This document shows, piece by piece, positions 53,732-64,000 of a stretch of DNA of 64,000 nt. A program made the position numbers and the translations under genes. Each line of letters starts with the position of its first letter. The first letter of the stretch is position 1. The notes under the pieces were generated by a model that saw nothing but the letters and a program-made list of their open reading frames with translations, made no database searches and was not told the DNA's origin. Source of the DNA: Acanthaster planci (lineage: Eukaryota > Echinodermata > Asteroidea > Valvatida > Acanthasteridae). The stretch spans positions 399,299 to 463,298 of the forward strand of contig NW_019091475.1 of the NCBI RefSeq assembly GCF_001949145.1. The letters are read 5' to 3'.

Positions 53732-54616
53732 AAGCCCAATCGTGCCAATGAAGTATAAATTTCAGCCTAACACTAATTCGCTTTAACGAATTACTAATTC
53801 GTAATAACGAATTGTTAGTTCGTAATTACGAATTACTAATTCATAATTATGAATTGCTAACTTGAAATAACGAATTGCTAATTCAAAATAACTAATTAAT
53901 ACACCAATCTTCCAAGCCCTTAGATGGCGCTCTTTATTTCTCCTCATCAAACAGAGACATGTCAGGTGCAAGGCGCCCATGGCCGTGGGAATCACAGAGA
54001 GATGTGTCCGATCAGGGGTGCTTCCAAATAGGCCAGAAATCTGTCCACCGAGTTCATGAATAAAAGTTGTGACCTCAAAATATTCTATTTGAGTGAGTCC
54101 TGAGAGCCACGGATGTGGGTAATTGAGGAAATGTGGCACTAAACCTCGAGCCCGGACTCGGGGCTTCCAGTTACGAGCAATTTGGATGCAATCGGGTCTG
54201 AAAGTGACACTATTTAGTCGTTTGGCAGAGGGATGCCATTTTTCCGGGAAGGGAAATTTCCTTCATTTTAGGGGTGGTCTTACGGTGAGAATTTCTCAAA
54301 AATTCATCTGTTAACCCACTAAAAAAATGAAAGAGGACATGTCAAACTTCATTTTTCTGTCCAGCTTGGACACCTGCGAGACTTAAATAAAAGGATTTAT
54401 TATTGGTGTCTGGGAATTCATTTTTAGGGGTGCACCCTTAGACGTATGAAGCGTGCATGCCTCGAATCACATGGGAATAAAAGCAAAACAGCGCCATCTG
54501 GAGGCTCAAGTATTTCGTTATTTCAAATTAGTAATTCGTTATTTCGGATTAGTCATTCATTAAAACGAATAAATGTCAGGCTGAAAATTTATATTTCATA
54601 GGCGACGATTAGGCTT
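53732..54616. mobile_element. 0.9-kb element with AT-palindrome arms
   Basis: Left AAGCCCAATCGTGCCAATGA then TATAAATTTCAGCCT. The right end (AGGCTGAAAATTTATATTTC, GGCGACGATTAGGCTT) is its reverse complement with small changes. Inside each end are runs of TAATTCGTTATTTCGAATT-like palindromes. The middle (53920-54510) has no recognised protein. Confidence 0.65.
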
Positions 54617-54789
54617 TTGTGGAAACGTATAATTTCTGCCATACACATAAAAGATATTTTCCCCCTGCAGTTTCACGCACGTGCTCAACAGTTTTGACAT
54701 TCGTAAGTGCGTGAAAAATATTTAGTGTGTGGTGGCTTTAGTAGTTTCCGTGTGTACCCTATTCTGTACATTGTGTTGCCGCACCGGGG

Positions 54790-54963
54790 AATATGGGCGT
54801 TTCAGTGTAGTGTGCCCCCAAGAGTTTGCAACGCGTTGGCCAATCACAATGCCCGGAATCTGTCGACTCAATGTGTTTAGAAAGTGTCGACAGATTTCGC
54901 GCCTTGTGATTCGCCAACACATTGCAAACTCTGGGAGGCGCACGACTGTGAAGCGCCCGTGTT
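54790..54963. mobile_element. MITE family with 40634-40815, copy 2
   Basis: AATATGGGCGTTTCAGTG, CCCAAGAGTTTGCAACGCG and TTGGCCAATCACAATGCC on the left. GGCGCACGACTGTGAAGCGC and complements on the right. The arms pair across nearly the whole element. Confidence 0.78.
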
Positions 54964-56088
54964 GAATTATGCCATAATCATAAATTTTCTCAGGTAAACA
55001 GAACCTGAACTTCTATGCTTTTAAAAGAAAGGTGTTGGAGTTGTACGATTGTTAAATGCATGTCTTGTTTACTTCGTCCTTTTCTTTTCATCACTTGTCG
55101 CTTTGGCAATGACTTACTTTTGTACCCCTTCTCAGAATTTCCTAAGGTGTTTGAAGGATGGATGTTCTCCCCTCAGCAAAAGAGGGTGGTGGGAGGAAAG
55201 GGGGAATTGCAAAACGGAGAACGTACAGGTCATTGCATCCCATTTTCCTAGCGGCTCGGGAGGGGGAGGGGGGGCTTGCCCCTTCCCAGGGAAAAATTTG
55301 GGCGACGCCTACATAATAACCGCTAATTTATTTTGACAATTCTGTCAACGACAGAAGTGCGTGTGATGTGATTGCAGTCGGTATCGATTTAATCTGTGGG
55401 TTGTTTGACTTGTTTCGTCAGAGTGTTGACTTTGGACGCAGCTCTCGTGGCCGGATTGTTGATAAAGATGACAGTGGGTGCTATGCTCCCTGAGCCTGGA
55501 GACCAATGAATGACAAACAGGAGGAAGGGTAAAATACGGGGGTACCACGCCTCAACTCACATCAGAATTAATCCATCATCAAAGTCTGGGATATAAACAC
55601 AAATTTTGGACCTTCGATAAATCACCACATGTTATAAGCAACACACTGACTTTTTGGAGACATTCTCAGATAACAAGCGACTCGGATAAGCATCGACCTC
55701 GCGATATCCCCGACAATCAACGACGTCGATCCACGAAAAAATGTTTACACTTTCCAACATCTTACCACTATCAAGTGCGACTCTGAAGTTCGGGCCTTTT
55801 CCAGTCAAAAACGGGAACTTGTAGCTCCCATCATGTTTTCGTCTAAACCCAGACAAGTGTGAACGAAATGTTACACAACCGTCCCCTGCAACCAGTCGTC
55901 ACGGGTTTTCGGTTTTGGTAACATGCAAGTGCCCTCAAACGCCAGTTTCCATCAATAGCTTGGAAAGGTACTGAATAAAAAGTCATTACGATTCCAAACT
56001 TACTTGGAACTCATCAGTGGTCATGTGGGATCTCTTAAATGACAATGTGACAACATGCCGGAAGAGGGAATTGCCCCTCCCCTGCTGA
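54964..56088. other. Intergenic, no gene recognised
   Basis: No exon or RNA gene recognised on either strand. Confidence 0.45.
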
Positions 56089-56287
56089 CAGTGACGTAGC
56101 AAAGGCATTTTCTTAGGGGACGTGCCAGAGTCATTTTGCCGATTTGTAACTTGTTTTTCAACCTCGTGTCGTGTAAAATTCACTAAGTGATCCGTGGTAC
56201 GCTCTATTTGCTTACTGGAATGAAGTATTGCGGGGGTGCTGCACCCCACGTCCCCCCCTCCCCAGTCGCTACGCCCCTGCCCACTGA
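56081..56287. mobile_element. hAT-like MITE with CAGTGACGTAGC ends
   Basis: Element 56089-56279: left CAGTGACGTAGC, right GCTACGCCCCTG. Flanking 8-mers CCTGCTGA and CCCACTGA agree at 6 of 8 positions. CAGNGNCGTAGC ends are common among hAT MITEs. No coding capacity. Confidence 0.6.
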
Positions 56288-57069
56288 ATTCATGCAAGTG
56301 GCTACTTGAGAGCGTATGTACTTTCTGGAACTACGATCCGAAACACAAATCCGTGCAGCGTGCTCAATCTCTGTCCCATGTTACTTGACGTAGCGTCGTT
56401 GGGAATTCACTGTGTGTAACTCATACCGTCACCTTTTGCCTGAGCCCACAACAATTCGAAAGATTACCGTCCCGGACTCGGCAAACACTTTAATAACGTC
56501 AACCGACTCTTCTTTTCATTTTCTTTTTTTTAATGAATGGGTTTTGAAAAGAGAGGTTTTTCGTTACAGTGTTGTGTTCGCCAGGCGGTTGCCTTTTGTT
56601 GCCCGCGTGGAAGGTATATCGGGTCAACTGATACACACTGTAGAGTAGTTATTTAAACCAGTTTAACTTGTGCGGAGCGCCCCTGTAATGGTCTGCCGTC
56701 GACAATGTTTGTACATCGGGGTAGTCATGGTTCTGTGCTTTGCTTGATGTTTAGTTTTCTATCCCCCAGCTAGAACCAACAGGCTGAGCACAGTTGTTGT
56801 TTTGTGTTTTTCTGAAGAGCGGTGATGTGGTGTTGAAAGTGACCAGAAAAAGCCGGAGACATTTCGTTGGTCAGGGTTTGTTCAAGTTTAGCACATCAGA
56901 CATGGTTAATTGTTGATGAAGTTAAGATGCCGAAATTGCATCAAACAGTGATAGATATTGTTAATATTCTCCCACCGCGTGTGACAACACCGTCGCTGGG
57001 ATTACAAAGCAGCCACTGTTGAGACGAGGAACGCGGAGTGGTACGGAGGTGTGATAACCGCCTTGGGGG
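56288..57069. other. 5' flank of the ankyrin gene
   Basis: Moderately GC-richer towards the right. No TATA box placed with confidence. An in-frame TAA lies 15 to 13 bases before the ATG at 57070. Confidence 0.4.
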
Positions 57070-58716
57070 ATGGCGGCAATGTGGAGAGGTGTCCCCGAGT
57101 TACACGTGGCGATCCACCGCGGACAGTTCCACGATGCCCGCCAACTGGTATCGGCGGGAGATGACGTGAACTGCCGGGATGCGAACCACCGCACGCCCTT
57201 GATCCTGTGCGCGTTGGTGGAACAGGAGCAGTGGGGTGTGGGCATCGCTCGCATGCTCCTGGAGATGGGGGCCTTAGCGGGCCTGGTTGACAAGCAGGGC
57301 CGTAATGCGCTTATCTACGCCTGCATCTACCGGCGCTTGGAGCTGGTAGAGGTCCTTTTGAGTGCTGTGGACTTTGACTTGAACCACCGAGACCGGTTTG
57401 GCAACACCGCTCTCTTCTACGCCGCCTCGGGGGGCAACGCCGACGTCGTGGCCACTGTGGTCAAGAAATTCAAACACTTTGGGGAGACGTTGGACAAGCC
57501 CAACAAATTTGGCATGACGCCCCTGCTTGAGGCGTGTCGCCTGGGACATGAAAGGGTGGCGAGGACTCTTGTCGAAAACGGCGCAAAAGTAGAACGCAGG
57601 GACGGCGTACGGCACTGGAATGCCGTCGATTGGCAGCAGGAACACGACAGGCATGTGGAAGCCACCAACAGGGCCAGAAACCGCTCTTACAACAAACCCT
57701 GGTTGAGCACGAAGAACACCAGCGTTGGCAAGTCTGAGCCGGGTCAGCTACGTCGAGCAACCAGCCTGCCAGGCATCAGTGGGTCCGACTGCCACGGTCT
57801 CAGCGACGGAAGATCGTCCTCGGAAAGCATGGACCCCATCGTCCCTGAGCGGGCTCAGAGCGTGCCGAGACACACTCTCAGCCGGGCCAAGACCATGTCG
57901 GTCCTGCCGACTTTGAACTCGGCCAAGCTTGTCGGGGTGACCAGGAATTGGATCAGCGATACAGGAGGGAAGGAGCTGATCCGGGCCAAGTTTTACCCCT
58001 CTCCGGCACCTTTTGCTAACCCGCAGCTCACCACAGACGCAGAAAGGACGCACAACGCCTACGGTCAGTGGAGAATGACCCAGAACCTGCATCCGGTTAA
58101 TTCGCTGAGCTCAAGGCAACACAACCAAAGTGACAGTGCCATCTGGCAAAAGGAATTTCGACAGATTTTCAAGCGGTATGAAAACCAAGTTAGCAAATCC
58201 TTCCGGAGGAAGGCCCGTGTTCCTCCGCCCGGTTACCGTTTTCGAAGCCATTCCCCACCACAAATTACTCAACCCTCTATCACTGTGGACGGCGACCGCA
58301 AAGCCCCGTCGGGCAGGCTCAGCCGTCGGCAGTCCAACCTGGATTTCGGACCGCCGCTGAAACGATTGCCGAGCGTCAACAGCATCGATACCTCTTCCGT
58401 TTCGTCGCGAAAAGCGACCGCGCCAAGCAGCGCTGTCAAGGGAGGCAGGCGAGACCCAGATTCGAGTTCTTCGTCGGTCGACTCCGCCGGAGCCGCCAAG
58501 ATGGTCATGAACGCGTTTCGCAGGAGGAAATCGACCGCGTTCAGCTCGTCCTCCTCGATTGTGAAAACTTCTGAAGACGAGACGGAGTCTAAAGTGGGTA
58601 ATTCGGGCAGTGACAGGTCAGCCGCGACTGGTCGGGTGAGAAAAACGTCGATCACCGGTACTCGTGGGGGCGGTGCAATTGCAGTGGAAAATGGTGACAA
58701 AAATATTACCACCTAG
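57070..58716 (+). CDS. Intronless ankyrin-repeat protein, 548 aa
   Basis: Single uninterrupted reading frame. About five ankyrin repeats cover residues 8-180 (ELHVAIHRGQFHDARQLVSA, RTPLILCALVEQEQWGVGIA, GRNALIYACIYRRLELVEVL, GNTALFYAASGGNADVVATV, GMTPLLEACRLGHERVARTL). The second repeat carries an insertion (EQEQWG). A conserved-looking HWNAVDWQQEHDRHVEATNR follows. Residues about 215-548 are Ser/Arg/Pro-rich and predicted disordered, with basic clusters (KRYENQVSKSFRRKARVP; MNAFRRRKS) and many possible phosphorylation sites. There is no signal peptide or membrane segment. An in-frame stop just upstream supports this start; a second Met lies at codon 4. The frame is GC-rich, unlike its flanks. 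It resembles ANKRD33/34-type proteins loosely, but I cannot name it. It could be a retrogene or a natively single-exon gene. Confidence 0.88.
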   Translation: MAAMWRGVPELHVAIHRGQFHDARQLVSAGDDVNCRDANHRTPLILCALVEQEQWGVGIARMLLEMGALAGLVDKQGRNALIYACIYRRLELVEVLLSAVDFDLNHRDRFGNTALFYAASGGNADVVATVVKKFKHFGETLDKPNKFGMTPLLEACRLGHERVARTLVENGAKVERRDGVRHWNAVDWQQEHDRHVEATNRARNRSYNKPWLSTKNTSVGKSEPGQLRRATSLPGISGSDCHGLSDGRSSSESMDPIVPERAQSVPRHTLSRAKTMSVLPTLNSAKLVGVTRNWISDTGGKELIRAKFYPSPAPFANPQLTTDAERTHNAYGQWRMTQNLHPVNSLSSRQHNQSDSAIWQKEFRQIFKRYENQVSKSFRRKARVPPPGYRFRSHSPPQITQPSITVDGDRKAPSGRLSRRQSNLDFGPPLKRLPSVNSIDTSSVSSRKATAPSSAVKGGRRDPDSSSSSVDSAGAAKMVMNAFRRRKSTAFSSSSSIVKTSEDETESKVGNSGSDRSAATGRVRKTSITGTRGGGAIAVENGDKNITT

Positions 58717-58758
58717 CTTATGACTGAAAGCTATAGAATATCACCAATGTAATCTGGA

Positions 58759-58764
58759 AATAAA
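58759..58764 (+). terminator. Candidate polyadenylation signal AATAAA (ankyrin gene)
   Basis: 43 bp after the stop. A second AATAAA at 59010-59015 is followed by a GTTGCCGTGTTCT G/T-rich stretch and may be the main one. Confidence 0.45.
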
Positions 58765-60193
58765 TCTCATTTCAAAGGGGCTTCGTCATCCTGAAGGCCT
58801 GCTCAAGCTGCAGAAGAATGCAATTACGACGCCAATTTGACGTCACGAAAGGTTTACAGCGAAAATCGCTCGTTGAAATGTGTTCCACTTTTACGAATTA
58901 GCAGCCCAGCGCGAATAAAATATTTGATCTGATGTCCGAAGTTTTGTTTGCTGTTGCGCCAATTAAGAACTGGCCTTTAATTGTAAATTGTAGTTATCTT
59001 TGAAACTTTAATAAACAGCCAATGTTGCCGTGTTCTATTTCTATAAAAGGTCTTTTGATATTAATTTTAATGTGTGCCAAAAGCTCCATTTTTATAAATG
59101 GTAGAGCAAAGTACTTTCACACTTGCTGAATATTTCTGAGCATTTCATTTCACACGTTCTCTCACCAAGCACTGACTGTTTTAATATCAAAATTAAACTA
59201 ACAGTTATATCACTCTGGCAAACCAGTGAATATCACAAGCGTCTCGATAAAAGAAAATGTTAATTGTGTCGGCCGGACTATAAGTCGTGTAGTTAAGCGC
59301 CAGAGACAAACTTTATTGGGCTATTAGCTGTTCCGAGCGGAACAAATGGGGCGTGTTTTTTTTGGTACTCACGTCATAGGCACGCCAGTATAGGACTATG
59401 CGCGTTTGACGCGGAGCCCGCTGAGTACGCGTAACTCATTTATTCCGGCATGTATGGTCTTTGCGTACACACAGAACGCGTGCAAGAACCGTACCCGCTT
59501 GTAACCACATGTCTTTCTTTTCGCCGATTGGGGGTGCACTTCAGCTCGTGTGCCAACCAGTAGTCATGATTCATTATAACATAGTACAGCAAAATCATGA
59601 GCTGAGATATCACGGCGCAACTGCTCAAATGATATTATTGCACACGTAACAATTTCTGTAAATACCCTTGTTTCCTTGGATGTGCTCATCAAATAGACAC
59701 TCTTATTTAAAACTGATATTCACCTGTCAGTTCTGTTATTTGTTACTGCAGACACAGCTGATAACTACTGGCGCTTCTATTTTCGTCTAATCCTACTGAC
59801 AGAGATATTTCATCCTACGATAGCATATCATGCAAGGCTATCATAATCGGGGCTTTCCCAAACATTGTACAGAGGGGTGTCACACACCACTTGTCTGCAT
59901 GACTTTCGCGATGGACTCTGGGATATCAGTCGTCTTCTTCTTTCTTGTAACCATCATCTCGGTCACTGAATACATATGGAGACGATAGATCGGATGAGCA
60001 GTGCGTTTGTCCCTCTTGCCTGTTGTAGACGGAGGAAGATTGCGTAAAATCTCGGCACAGCCTTGAAAGCCGTACGTGGGCATTTATGTCAATATAAAGT
60101 GTGTTTGACTAAAGTCTTTAACTCTTGTTTAGTTTGCTTGAATTGTACAGAAGTGCTGTAAAATCACTGGAAGTGGAACTTTGGGTGTGGTAA
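58765..60193. other. Intergenic, no gene recognised
   Basis: AT-rich ankyrin-gene 3' flank, then unassigned sequence. Confidence 0.45.
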
Positions 60194-60624
60194 TAGAGGG
60201 ATTTCACATTAGCGCCGTCTGCGCATATCCGCACCAAAACCGAGGTTCTCTGTGTTGAACTTCATCGCGCGCCCACGGAGTCGACACAGTACATGCAGTA
60301 TCCGGTTCGTAAGTGTGATACCACTTCAGTTTAAACCACGCCCACTGCACAAGATACACGACCATCGGTGGTACGTTAGTTCGCGGTCAATTGTCGTTAT
60401 TTTTTTCTTTTGATTTCACGTGTCGAGTCATCCTGAAAGACTCCTCCACAAAAATTTGCAGTCTGAAAAGGCTGAATTTAACATACTTTTATGTATTTGT
60501 GTCTTGACTCCTTACTTTCAATCCTCTCATCGTATTAAGAATTGAAACCGACACATACAGCCTCGTTTTCAAACGCGGAAGTGCGCAGATCGACGCTAAA
60601 AAGCGTCGTATTGGGATCCCTCTA
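60194..60624. mobile_element. MITE with TA-flanked GAGGGAT ends
   Basis: TA + GAGGGATTTCACATTAGCG on the left and GTCGTATTGGGATCCCTC + TA on the right. Inner TCTGCGCATATCCGC pairs with GCGGAAGTGCGCAGA. About 430 bp, non-coding. Confidence 0.6.
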
Positions 60625-62553
60625 TGGTGTGGTTGAAATAAACTATGTAACGGTAGCCGACGAGTGAGACTGTTTTGCCACCTTCAATTTGTGTTTATAG
60701 TTTTCTTCGCGGGTTCGCAGATACTGTATGCTCAATATTCATTTAGACTTCCTTGATCCCCGGCAGCAGATGGAGGCCATGAAAGGAATCTCCTCGCCAT
60801 TATCTTAACGAACTTCTGAAACCCTGCCAACATGAAATATTTAAAACAAACTTTCAGTCCATATGTGACAAAACCATGCATGGAACCGTTAGTATCACAA
60901 AGTGTGCACTCTTGTCATGCCAGAGACGATTTTGGGCGGCAGTATAGTATACAATGGTTTGACACAAAAATATTAAGAAATGGAATAATTTGGGGGAGGA
61001 CTCCAAACGAAATTCCTGTCCTTTATTGTTTGCTCTTTGAAATCAAACAAGAATGATGGGATCTCTCAAAGCCCAAAACTCAACACAGGAAGAACACCAA
61101 TTGTTATACAAACCAGGTGCGTTTGCAACTGCGCAAGAAGGCACTTCAGTTCAGGGGTACGGTACTCCTGTGCCCTTTACTGCTAATTGAACAAGGAGAT
61201 TTTCTCGGCGAAACCAAACAATCCAGCGGCATTGGCAGCTTGAGTTCACAAGAGGGCTTGTGCAGCCTTGGAATTCATTCTAAGCAATTATGCAGAGGCT
61301 CGTGAGACACTGTCGAGAGGGTTTGTTCAGTGTCTAGATCCAGTTTTCCTGAGCTAAAGTGGGTGAAGCTGTCACAAGGTCGAAACCAGAGATAGAAGAT
61401 TAATGATCATTGATGAAGACACATGTCGTGTCTAATATTCCCGCTTGAATATATTTTTCTAGGCTTGGAAGACACCGGTGTTTCATAGTTATCCCCAGAT
61501 TTCCATATAACGGAACTGTTGCATCTGTCTTTATGTTCCAAGGACCGGTTTGTGTTTACACTCAAATGTGAGTAAAAAGCGAGAGCTGTATCCCTTTTGT
61601 GTTCAGTTCTCTTCCGGGCCAAGCAAACAAACCCCGCCGCATCATCCTGACGCCCGCGGCCCGGTGTTGTTAGCCGTGTTTGCAGAGCGCTGGGCGGGAT
61701 GACGCAGGCAAGGGACGGCATCTTGAAACGATGTACACGTGTTTGCTCAGAGCTACAATCCTGGCCAAAATTGTTGAGACAAGTGTCAATAGCCTCACCC
61801 TTCCCGGGTCGCACAGACCGTGAGACACAACATTGACAGGATATGGGGATGGAGGTCGGTTCAATGTTTTGAGATTTAGCTGGGATGATTACTACCACGC
61901 GCCACTATTCCGACTGTGGTACATCCCTCAACCACACCGAAGGCCACCTTATCGTCTTCTCAGAAAAATCTTTCCTTCAAGGGCACCTTGTATCTGCAGT
62001 ATTATCATTTTTTGGCATTTCTTTCAAGACAAAAAGCAGCGCATTTAAACCACGTTTAATTTGAACTTTGTAAAAAGCTACATTTCGAACATACAGATAC
62101 AGTTTAATCCATGGCTTTGAATGGATAACTGTCAATTCTTGGGCTTTCATTCATGATGGTGCATAACCAACCCCCTATTTACTGGTTACGACGGTGTCGA
62201 AATCCGAATTACTAAAGTTGGGTTTGTTAAGTGAAATGACTTTTGGCTTTGTTTTATGAAGTTTTACGGCCACTCCAACGATGGTGTCCATCACGCCGTT
62301 TTCATGCCCAGCAACTAGGGAAATATGGAATGGTCAGTAATTTTTTTAATTTTTAGAAACTTTTGCGAAAACGACAGGTAGGCCTACATTTTGGCAATAT
62401 TTTATTTGAGTTCGAAAAGGAACAAACTTGACAAAGTAAAGGTGAATTTTTGCCGTGCCACTTTTGTAATTTAAATTCCGATATTAAACTTATGGCCAAT
62501 GAGGCATAGATTAACTAAACTGACGACATTAAGTTTCAGTCAGATCAACAATA
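60625..62553. other. Intergenic, no gene recognised
   Basis: A 163-codon minus-strand frame (61407-61898) spans part of it but shows no domain and ordinary composition, so it is not called. Confidence 0.4.
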
Positions 62554-63640
62554 GGGTTGGGGTTAGGAATAGGGTTAGGGTTACAGATAGGGTTACAGAT
62601 AGGGGTAGGGTTAGGGTCAGGATTTGGGTCGTGGTTAGGGTTAGATTTAGTGATATATAGGTTTGTGGTTAGGGTTAGAGGTAGGGGTAGGGTGTGGGTT
62701 AGGATCAGGGGTGTGGTTAGGATTAAGTTTAGCGATATATAGGTTTGGGGTTAGGGTTAGGGCTGGGGTTAGGGTAATAGGGTTGGGGTTAGGAATAGGG
62801 TTAGGGTTACAGATAGGGTTAGGGGTAGGGGTAGGGGTAGGGTGATTTTTAGGGTTGGGGTTGTGGTTAGGGTTAGTGATATATAGGTATTCGGTAAGGG
62901 CTAGGGTTAGGGGTAGGGTGAGGGTTAGGATTGGGTCGTGGTTAGGGTTATATTTAGTGATATATAGGTTTGGGGTTAGGGTTAGGGCTGGGGTNGTTAG
63001 GGTTTCGGCTAGGGGTAGGGTAAGGGTTAGGATTGGGGTTGTGGTTAGGGTTAGGCTTAGCGATATATAGGTTTGTGGTTAGGGTTAGGGCTAGGGTTAG
63101 GATAATAGGGTTGGGGTTAGGAATAGGGTTAGGGTTACAGATAGGGTTAGGGGTAGGGGTAGGGTGAGGGTTTGGATTGGGTCGTGATTAGGGTTAGATT
63201 CAGTGATATATAGGTTTGTGGTTAGGGGTAGGGGTAGGGTGTGGGTTAAGATCAGGGGTGTGGTTAGGGTTAAATTTAGTGATATATAGGTTTGTGGTTA
63301 GGGTTAGGGTTTAGTGTTTGGAGTGGGTCGTGGTTAGGGTTAGATTTAGTGATATATAGGTTTGTGGTTAGGGTTAGGGTGTGGGTTAGGATCAGGGGTG
63401 TGGTTAGGGTTAAGTTTAGTGATATATAGGTTTGTGGTTAGGGTAAGGGCTAGGGTTAGGAAAATAAGGTTGGGGTTAGGGATATTGTTAGGGTTACAGA
63501 TAGGGTTAGGGGTAGGGGTAGTGATAGGGTAAGGGTTATTATTGGGGTTGTGGTTAGGGTTAGTGATATATAGGTTTGTGGCTAGGGTTAGGGACAGTGG
63601 GGTGAGGGATATTCTTGGCGTTAGGGTTAGGATAGTGTGA
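62554..63640. repeat. Telomere-like GGGTTA array with GATATATAGG spacers
   Basis: About 1.1 kb of degenerate GGTTAGGG words. GTGATATATAGGTTTGTGG recurs at irregular intervals (about ten times, roughly 60-125 bp apart), giving a higher-order unit. One N at 62995. Gly/Leu/Val-rich frames here are artefacts. Confidence 0.92.
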
Positions 63641-64000
63641 GTGTGATCGTGATTGGGTTTGAGAAAGGGACAGTTTTCGCTATATATCCACATCAACATT
63701 TGACACAACTGAAAATACGACAACTTAAGTCAACATATTAAAAATATGTTATAAAAATGACAGGAACAGTGCTCACTTTTCGAGTAAAGAGGCTTGCTTC
63801 ACAGGGCAAAGTATTGGAATAACTAAACCATGTATCAGATCCACCACACAACTGAACATTTTAGTCCTATTTATCAGAACTGTTGGTGTTCCAGATTCAC
63901 TCCAATCCCCTGGAAAAATGGCCTACACCATACCATTAAGGTTGCATTCCGCGAAATGATTGTATTTCTGCTTGCAAACTCATTGATGTTTTGTGACCCC
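63641..64000. other. Right edge, nothing recognised
   Basis: Unique-looking non-coding sequence after the array. Confidence 0.4.

Noticed and set aside
57274-58712. Minus-strand frames of 83-147 codons over the ankyrin gene
   Set aside because: Antisense shadows of a GC-rich frame; no domain and no splice signals.
61407-61898. 163-codon minus-strand frame
   Set aside because: No recognisable domain and no neighbouring exons; length is within chance for this composition.
62557-63723. Several Gly/Leu/Val- and Asn/Pro/Thr-rich frames on both strands
   Set aside because: Direct products of the GGGTTA array without any conserved composition or start context.
1-64000. tRNA, rRNA or other structured RNA genes
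   Set aside because: No A/B-box tRNA fold or rRNA core was recognised by reading; a covariance-model scan would be needed to exclude small ones.

Overview
This is a eukaryotic genomic scaffold. It shows intron-split genes with GT/AG boundaries, long AT-rich introns, dense short inverted-repeat elements and one large assembly gap (31239-31971). Very frequent TACATGTACATGTA and TAGGCCTA words, plus the gene content, suggest an invertebrate deuterostome, most likely an echinoderm. The species cannot be fixed from sequence alone.

Four protein-coding loci can be supported. (1) A SYK/ZAP-70-type non-receptor tyrosine kinase lies on the minus strand (12057 down to 250). Seven exons give two tandem SH2 domains, a proline-rich interdomain B and the first residues of the kinase domain; the rest of the kinase lies beyond the left edge. 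(2) ERCC4 (XPF, the structure-specific endonuclease of nucleotide excision repair) lies on the plus strand, 21810-36387. Twenty-three exons are visible with matching phases, and one missing exon falls in the assembly gap. (3) A SLC35E1-like triose-phosphate-transporter-family membrane protein lies on the plus strand, 38168-48536, with six exons and 360 residues. (4) An uninterrupted 548-residue ankyrin-repeat reading frame lies on the plus strand at 57070-58716; its family name is not recognised. These are unrelated housekeeping or signalling genes, not an operon or pathway cluster.

The space between and inside the genes is filled mainly with small non-autonomous elements. Most notable is a hAT-like family with CAGTGTTGTA termini and 8-bp target duplications whose arms have expanded into ACAAGACC/ACAAGTCC tandem arrays; four copies sit in introns of three genes. 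Other foldback/MITE families occur at 19592-20006 with 43993-44051, 40634 with 54790, 19069 with 39187, 30110-30344, 36488-36594, 53732-54616, 56089-56279 and 60194-60624. A decayed non-LTR retrotransposon occupies about 13830-15265. There are several simple or minisatellite tracts, a roughly 130-bp tandem repeat with AGGTCA half-sites (49201-49600), and a 1.1-kb telomere-like TTAGGG-rich array near the right end (62554-63640).

I found no credible new enzymatic or defence system. The unusual content is in the repeats. No tRNA, rRNA or CRISPR was recognised.
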